Positions 11,719 through 15,005 of a DNA stretch of 15,005 nucleotides are shown in pieces; the stretch's first letter is position 1, and the number at the start of each line of letters is the position of its first letter. Position numbers and translations under genes: made by a program. This DNA comes from an uncultured Oscillospiraceae bacterium (GTDB lineage Bacteria; Bacillota; Clostridia; Oscillospirales; Oscillospiraceae), in the NCBI GenBank assembly GCA_934622035.1, contig CAKTVG010000034.1, positions 1-15,005 of the forward strand. The letters run 5' to 3'. Below the pieces are notes generated by a model. The model did not search any database, was not told the origin of the DNA, and was given only the letters and a program-made list of their open reading frames with translations.

Positions 11719-11890
11719 GGCTACATCATGTTGTCTTTAAGCTACTTGTGGTAAAGAGCATCGCGCACGGACTCGTTCTGGGGCACCTTAGGCGGCCCAT
11801 ATCGCGTTTTATGGATTCAGGCTTATGCTTTCACGCCTTAAAGCAAAGCTCTGATATGGGTCGTCCAGGGGTTGTTTATGAGAGTTTTAC
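11717..11890 (+). ncRNA. repeated structured RNA candidate, copy 2
   Basis: Same length and orientation as 5615-5788. The outer stem is 11791-11803 with 11853-11865, and the inner hairpin tgcttt / aaagca lies around a cacgcctt loop, with additional CAG/CTG closure. The compensatory position is C11793-G11863 (T-A in copy 1). It begins at the stop codon of paralogue B and is followed ten bases later by a strong terminator, so it would be made at the 3' end of the operon transcript. The most conserved part, tcgcgcacggactcgttctg, is unpaired or weakly paired in my hand fold and may be the functional face. Confidence 0.65.
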
Positions 11891-11899
11891 CGAAAATAT

Positions 11900-11930
11900 T
11901 AAGGGAGAGCCTTTGACCGGCTCTCCCTTA
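11900..11930. terminator. bidirectional terminator of the central operon and the surface-protein gene
   Basis: taagggagagcc (11900-11911) and ggctctccctta (11919-11930) form a perfect 12-bp stem with a 7-nt loop. It lies between the second RNA repeat (plus) and the stop of the SLH gene (minus, 11934), so it serves both converging transcripts. Confidence 0.85.
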
Positions 11931-11933
11931 TAC

Positions 11934-13640
11934 TTATTTCAGTTCAATCAGTTTTAACAGCAGGTTTGTAAAAAAGCCGATTGTTGCCGGCGCGTCAAGG
12001 TCGATCGGCGCGTCAGGAATCCACCCATAGGTGCAGGCCGTCTGCGCTGCGAAAGTGGCCCAATGCGTGGACTCCGCAAAGCAGCAGGTTCGCATTTCCT
12101 TTTGCTCCACGAAACGCGTTAATACAGTCAGTAACTGGCCCACGCTCATTTTTCCTTCTGGGTTAAAGGCTCCGTCAGCCTGTCCCACGAACACTTTCGC
12201 CGACGCGAGTTCATTGATTGCGTCTCTGTATGGCGAAGCGCTGATGTCGGCGAACGTATCACTCATTTGTGAAGTCTGTTCATCAAACCTGAAGCAGTAA
12301 ATGAGATATGCGACCTGTCCTCGTGTGATCTTTTCGCCAGGCGCAACAAATCGATTTGCGAACTCAATATACTCTGACGCTTTGGCTCGACTCAGTTCAA
12401 ACTCGCCGCACTGAATCGGCGTTTGTTTCGCCGGTTTATAAGTTGAAGTATGACGTGGCTTTGGCGTAGGCGTGGGTTCAGGTTCTGGCGCGGGTTCTGG
12501 CGCGCTGTCCCACATAATGAACGCAAGCGAGGGCTTTGACAGAGGCAAGGTCATATCAGCCAATGCCTTCTCAGTGTACCTGCAATCTTCCGTGTCGATA
12601 TACCACGCCAAAGAGTCGCATTCCTTTGATGCAAGCTCGTCGGCGTAAAGCGTTTTATAATCCTCTACCCGAATTATGACGGTGCTTATCGCATATAGGT
12701 CCTTGCCAGAGAGTTCTGCCTGATTGTCATAGGTCTTCGACTCTATCAGCTCTGCGGGACCTCGCAAATATAAGCCCCCTCCTGTTTCCGCGCTATTGCT
12801 GACGATTGTACTCAAATTGATTGTCGTCTCGCCTTCTGAGAGGATTGCGCCGCCATTTGTTGCACTGTTTCCCGAAAAGCTGCAACTTTCCACATCAAGG
12901 GTTTTCCCCGAACAGTTGATTGCTCCTCCAGCAGGCGCGTGATTGTTAGTGAAAGTACAGCCCATCAAGTTGACCCCTGCGCCAAAGATGGCTCCACCCG
13001 AAACCACAGCTTGATTTTGTGAAAAGCTGCAATTCTGGATAGACAATACACCTATAGAATATATCGCACCTCCGGTTGAATTCGCCTGGTTTCCAACGAA
13101 CGATGTACCTAAAACCGTGCAGTTTCCCGTCATAGCGTTATAAATTGTGCCGCCATCTCTCGCTGCGCAGTTCTCAAAGGCGCAGCCTATCAGCGTAACT
13201 GTTCCGTCGCCAGAGTTGAAAAGTCCAGCGCCTTCACCTTCGCTGACGCAGTTGACCCATTTCGTCATATCGAATATGACTGCGTTCGGCGATTCAGCTA
13301 CGACCTTGGAGCCAGGCACCATGCCTCGACCATCAAATATGATATTTGAGACTCGCACAGTTTCTTCAACTCCATACGTTCCTTGGATACGTAAAAGAGT
13401 CGATATATCGCTTGTCCCGCAAAGCGTAATACTCTTTCCTTCTTCGCCGATTTGTGTATTGCCTGACACGATGATCGTCTGCGTGACGCAGATCGTATCG
13501 CCGCTTTCTGCGTCTGCAATGACCTTTTGGAGTTCCTCAAGGGTTGATACCCTCACCGGCGCAATATCCTCAGCCAAGGCAACCGGCATGATTCCGACGA
13601 TAAGGAGAATCGATAATACTGCTGCTATTACTTTTTTCAT
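11934..13640 (-). CDS. secreted beta-helix surface protein with C-terminal SLH region
   Basis: 568 residues from ATG at 13640 (ggagggac upstream; a longer frame exists but lacks an RBS). Residues 1-23 are a signal peptide, MKKVIAAVLSILLIVGIMPV then ALA. Residues about 110-310 contain repeating GGAI plus NCSFSQN/GCTFTNN/SCSFSGN units, the pattern of right-handed parallel beta-helix (Pmp-like) repeats. A proline-rich PEPAPEPEPTPTPKP linker follows (about 379-400). Residues about 415-568 resemble S-layer homology modules (ITRGQVAYLIYCF, FADISASPYRDAINELASAK, GAFNPEGKMSVGQLLTVLTR), which bind cell-wall polymers. It is likely displayed on the wall as an adhesin or glycan-binding protein. The start overlaps the RHH gene stop (ATGA). 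No catalytic residues were identified. Confidence 0.88.
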   Translation of the reverse strand: MKKVIAAVLSILLIVGIMPVALAEDIAPVRVSTLEELQKVIADAESGDTICVTQTIIVSGNTQIGEEGKSITLCGTSDISTLLRIQGTYGVEETVRVSNIIFDGRGMVPGSKVVAESPNAVIFDMTKWVNCVSEGEGAGLFNSGDGTVTLIGCAFENCAARDGGTIYNAMTGNCTVLGTSFVGNQANSTGGAIYSIGVLSIQNCSFSQNQAVVSGGAIFGAGVNLMGCTFTNNHAPAGGAINCSGKTLDVESCSFSGNSATNGGAILSEGETTINLSTIVSNSAETGGGLYLRGPAELIESKTYDNQAELSGKDLYAISTVIIRVEDYKTLYADELASKECDSLAWYIDTEDCRYTEKALADMTLPLSKPSLAFIMWDSAPEPAPEPEPTPTPKPRHTSTYKPAKQTPIQCGEFELSRAKASEYIEFANRFVAPGEKITRGQVAYLIYCFRFDEQTSQMSDTFADISASPYRDAINELASAKVFVGQADGAFNPEGKMSVGQLLTVLTRFVEQKEMRTCCFAESTHWATFAAQTACTYGWIPDAPIDLDAPATIGFFTNLLLKLIELK

Positions 13641-13831
13641 GTTGTCCCTCCGTCTGTTGATACTTCCTGCGTGTCCCTGAGGTTCGCAAGGGCGTACTCG
13701 CAGCATTGTCCTACGAGGTAATTGAGTGATACGCCCTTTTGCTGCGCGACCTTTTCCAGTTTGTGCAGGAGCTCGCTGGGCAGTCGAAAGGTCTTGTTTG
13801 TCGTTTCTGGCTTACGAATATCGAAATACAT
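13637..13831 (-). CDS. ribbon-helix-helix (CopG/Arc-like) DNA-binding protein
   Basis: 64 residues from ATG at 13831, chosen because ggagg lies 9 bases upstream (a start at 13855 has none). The strand KTFRLPSELLHKLEKVAQQK followed by GVSLNYLVGQCCEYALANL is the RHH pattern: a short beta strand with alternating residues, a helix with L--LE--A---G, then S-N-LV and a second helix. Such dimers bind operator repeats and often autoregulate. It overlaps the surface-protein gene by 4 bases, so the two are one operon. It is probably a local regulator of surface-protein expression. An antitoxin role is unlikely, because the partner is no toxin. Confidence 0.8.
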   Translation of the reverse strand: MYFDIRKPETTNKTFRLPSELLHKLEKVAQQKGVSLNYLVGQCCEYALANLRDTQEVSTDGGTT

Positions 13832-13916
13832 AAGTCCATTCCTCCTTCTGCCCACAATTATTGTAGTGTTTTTCTGCTCTGCCAGCTATACGCTGATTTT
13901 GCAAAGCAGATTGCAC

Positions 13917-13945
13917 TTTACTATTGCGCTCGTTTCAGGTAAAAT
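13917..13945 (+). promoter_or_regulatory. promoter of the HNH gene
   Basis: tttact (13917-13922), 17 bases, taaaat (13940-13945), followed by ggaggtg and the ATG at 13969. The -35 hexamer is the same tttact as in the excisionase promoter at 6336. The divergent RHH gene probably uses tacaat about 25 bases before its RBS, with no clear -35. Confidence 0.6.
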
Positions 13946-13968
13946 GGGGGCAGAATGGAGGTGCGGAT

Positions 13969-14712
13969 ATGGGCGAAAGAGTTGCGTGGAGTCGGGAGGA
14001 CATCATCATAGCGTATGCGCTCTATTGCATCACGCCCCTGAATCAGATTCGCCCTTCGAACAAGCTCATTCAGCAGGTCGCAGAAAAGTTTGCCCACTCG
14101 ACGAGTTCTCTCGTTATGCGTATGCAGAATTTCGCAGCCATCGACCCAAACTCCAAGGTCAAAGGGGCAACACATGTTGCGAAGCTCGACCGTGCCATCT
14201 TCGACGAGTTCAAGCATGATTGGGGCGCGCTCAGTATCCAGGCAGAGGACTTGACCGGTCTTGCTCTCTTTGACGCGAATCCGCTCAATGGCGCAAAGCC
14301 GCTCTCCACGCTGACAGACAAAAACAGGGTCAGCAGAGAGCGTCACTTTTTCAGGGCGTCTGTCTTTGCGTCTTATGAAAACACCTGCTGTATCTCTGGA
14401 ATGTCGATTCCCGCGATGCTTGTTGCCAGCCACATTAAACCCTTTCGGAGCTGCCGAACGACCTCGGAACGGATAGACCCAGAGAATGGGCTGCTGCTCA
14501 ACACATTTTATGACAAGGCTTTCGATCAAGGCTTGATTACAGTTCTCCCCGATTATACGATTCGCTGCTCTACACAGGTCAAGGCACAGCGCGATGAGTT
14601 CACACATCGATGGCTTATCAGCCTTGAAGGAGAACGCATCGCGCTCCCCGAAAGGTTCTACCCCAACCGGGATTGCCTGAGCTATCACAATGATGTGATT
14701 TTCAAGGGCTGA
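13969..14712 (+). CDS. HNH endonuclease (restriction-type)
   Basis: 247 residues, start at 13969 after ggaggtg; an upstream in-frame ATG at 13924 lacks an RBS and overlaps the promoter. Residues 5-85 are a helical DNA-recognition-like domain (WSREDIIIAYALYCITPLNQ, SSLVMRMQNFAAIDP, AKLDRAIFDEF) common to this family. Residues 120-195 are the HNH domain: FFRASVFASYENTCCISGMS, LVASHIKPF with His155, then ENGLLLNTFYDKAFDQGL with Asn173. In many relatives the residue before DKAFD is His and here it is Tyr (181), which may be tolerated or may weaken metal binding. No methyltransferase accompanies it. It could serve in defence, as a modification-dependent nuclease, or as mobile-element cargo. It sits just inside the right att site. 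Confidence 0.85.
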   Translation: MGERVAWSREDIIIAYALYCITPLNQIRPSNKLIQQVAEKFAHSTSSLVMRMQNFAAIDPNSKVKGATHVAKLDRAIFDEFKHDWGALSIQAEDLTGLALFDANPLNGAKPLSTLTDKNRVSRERHFFRASVFASYENTCCISGMSIPAMLVASHIKPFRSCRTTSERIDPENGLLLNTFYDKAFDQGLITVLPDYTIRCSTQVKAQRDEFTHRWLISLEGERIALPERFYPNRDCLSYHNDVIFKG

Positions 14713-14718
14713 ATGAAA

Positions 14719-14738
14719 AGCCCGCCAGAAGGCGGGTC
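14719..14738 (+). terminator. HNH gene terminator
   Basis: gcccgcc (14720-14726) pairs with ggcgggt (14731-14737) around agaa, starting 8 bases after the stop, followed by ctt. The T-tail is short. Confidence 0.65.
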
Positions 14739-14747
14739 TTGAAAGCG

Positions 14748-14763
14748 TGATGCTGATATGATG
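14748..14763 (+). repeat. right arm-type-like repeat
   Basis: tgatgctgatatgatg, 15/16 identical to 1833-1848 and in the same orientation, about 107 bases inside the right att repeat (the left copy is 60 bases inside). The distances fit integrase arm sites. Confidence 0.5.
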
Positions 14764-14869
14764 ACAATATCCATTTCCCGCAAGGAAAAACGTTGAAAAC
14801 TGGGTGAAATACGTACAGTATGTAGCACGAAATAAAAGTGGGTACAACTGGATGCAGATTTCCGCCGCC

Positions 14870-14881
14870 GAGTGGGAGTAA
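14870..14881 (+). repeat. right attachment-site repeat
   Basis: gagtgggagtaa, 11/12 identical to the guaA 3' end. The bases before it (ccgccgcc) do not continue the guaA coding sequence, so this is a short att copy and not a duplicated gene end. Confidence 0.7.
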
Positions 14882-15005
14882 TACCCGAAAGGCTGAAAAG
14901 CCTTGAAAATGCTGAACTTTTGCGCCCGGGAATTGCCCCGTGACAACAAAATGACAACATTTTAGATTATCCAAGAATAAAGAGCTATCTGATTTCTGTT
15001 AGAGA
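14882..15005. other. right flank beyond the att site
   Basis: No gene. It contains a small hairpin aaggct (14889-14894) / agcctt (14899-14904) that may be the original guaA terminator, a diverged copy of the dispersed motif (14899-14920), and tgacaac repeated 10 bases apart (14941-14947 and 14952-14958). The tgacaac pair could be binding sites of another integrase, so a second element may follow outside the window. Confidence 0.4.

Larger units (their letters stand above)
1761..14881. mobile_element. guaA-integrated genomic island, about 13.1 kb
   Basis: The boundaries are inferred from a 12-bp direct repeat (11/12 identical): gagtgggaataa at 1761-1772 and gagtgggagtaa at 14870-14881. An integrase gene lies immediately inside the left repeat, and everything between is accessory in type. 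The content is integrase, excisionase-like protein, XRE repressor, several HTH regulators, a sigma factor, a terminase-small-subunit-like protein, an origin-like repeat region, a beta-helix/SLH surface protein and an HNH nuclease. The 3' end of guaA is an established integration hotspot for islands and ICEs. I see no relaxase, conjugation ATPase, large terminase, capsid or complete replication protein. Transfer would therefore need a helper, or the element has decayed. Confidence 0.8.

Noticed and set aside
11934..13831. Toxin-antitoxin pair (RHH plus partner)
   Set aside because: The partner is a 568-aa secreted beta-helix/SLH protein, not a toxin.
13921..14949. 342-codon minus-strand frame opposite the HNH gene
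   Set aside because: Antisense shadow of a recognisable HNH protein; its sequence matches no family and it crosses the att repeat and terminator.

Overview
The window looks like a chromosomal segment of a Gram-positive anaerobe of the class Clostridia, probably a gut Oscillospiraceae-like bacterium. This is judged from strong GGAGG-type ribosome binding sites, a signal peptide plus S-layer-homology surface protein, the type of tyrosine integrase, and the xpt-guaA purine gene pair. No search was run, so the taxonomy is inference.

The first 1.77 kb is core genome: the 3' end of xanthine phosphoribosyltransferase (xpt) overlapping a complete guaA (GMP synthase). The rest, about 1761-14881, reads as one integrated element of about 13.1 kb targeted to the 3' end of guaA. 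The sequence of the last guaA codons and stop, gagtgggaataa, recurs with one change at 14870-14881. An integrase gene lies directly beside guaA and points at it. A 16-bp sequence near both ends (1833-1848 and 14748-14763) has the form of integrase arm sites.

The left module (1849-4503) is on the minus strand: integrase, a 24-residue mini-ORF between hairpins, a small region-4-like sigma protein joined to a 63-residue XRE regulator, and small proteins of 39, 68 and 35 residues. Two of these follow near-identical 70-bp promoter/operator repeats. From 4725 to 5544 come one small plus-strand gene, a nested palindrome, a strong terminator and a gene-free region. In that region GTAGC/GCTAC repeats in both orientations surround an AT-rich core, resembling an iteron-type origin.

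The central plus-strand module (6429-11718) is controlled by a divergent XRE repressor. It encodes an excisionase-like protein, a coiled-coil protein ending in a VapE-like C-terminal domain, two HTH proteins, a sigma-70 family factor, and a terminase-small-subunit-like HTH protein flanked by two paralogous proteins of unknown function. The last CDS runs into a 174-nt sequence (11717-11890) that is a direct repeat of 5615-5788. The two copies share a long base-paired stem with a compensatory T-A to C-G change, so they are probably structured RNAs.

The right end carries cargo: a ribbon-helix-helix protein overlapping a secreted beta-helix/SLH surface protein (minus strand), and an HNH nuclease (plus strand) next to the right attachment site.

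No relaxase, large terminase, capsid or intact replication initiator is visible. The element therefore looks like a non-autonomous island or phage/ICE satellite with its own regulatory cascade (repressor, excisionase, HTH proteins, sigma factor), possible origin and duplicated RNA.
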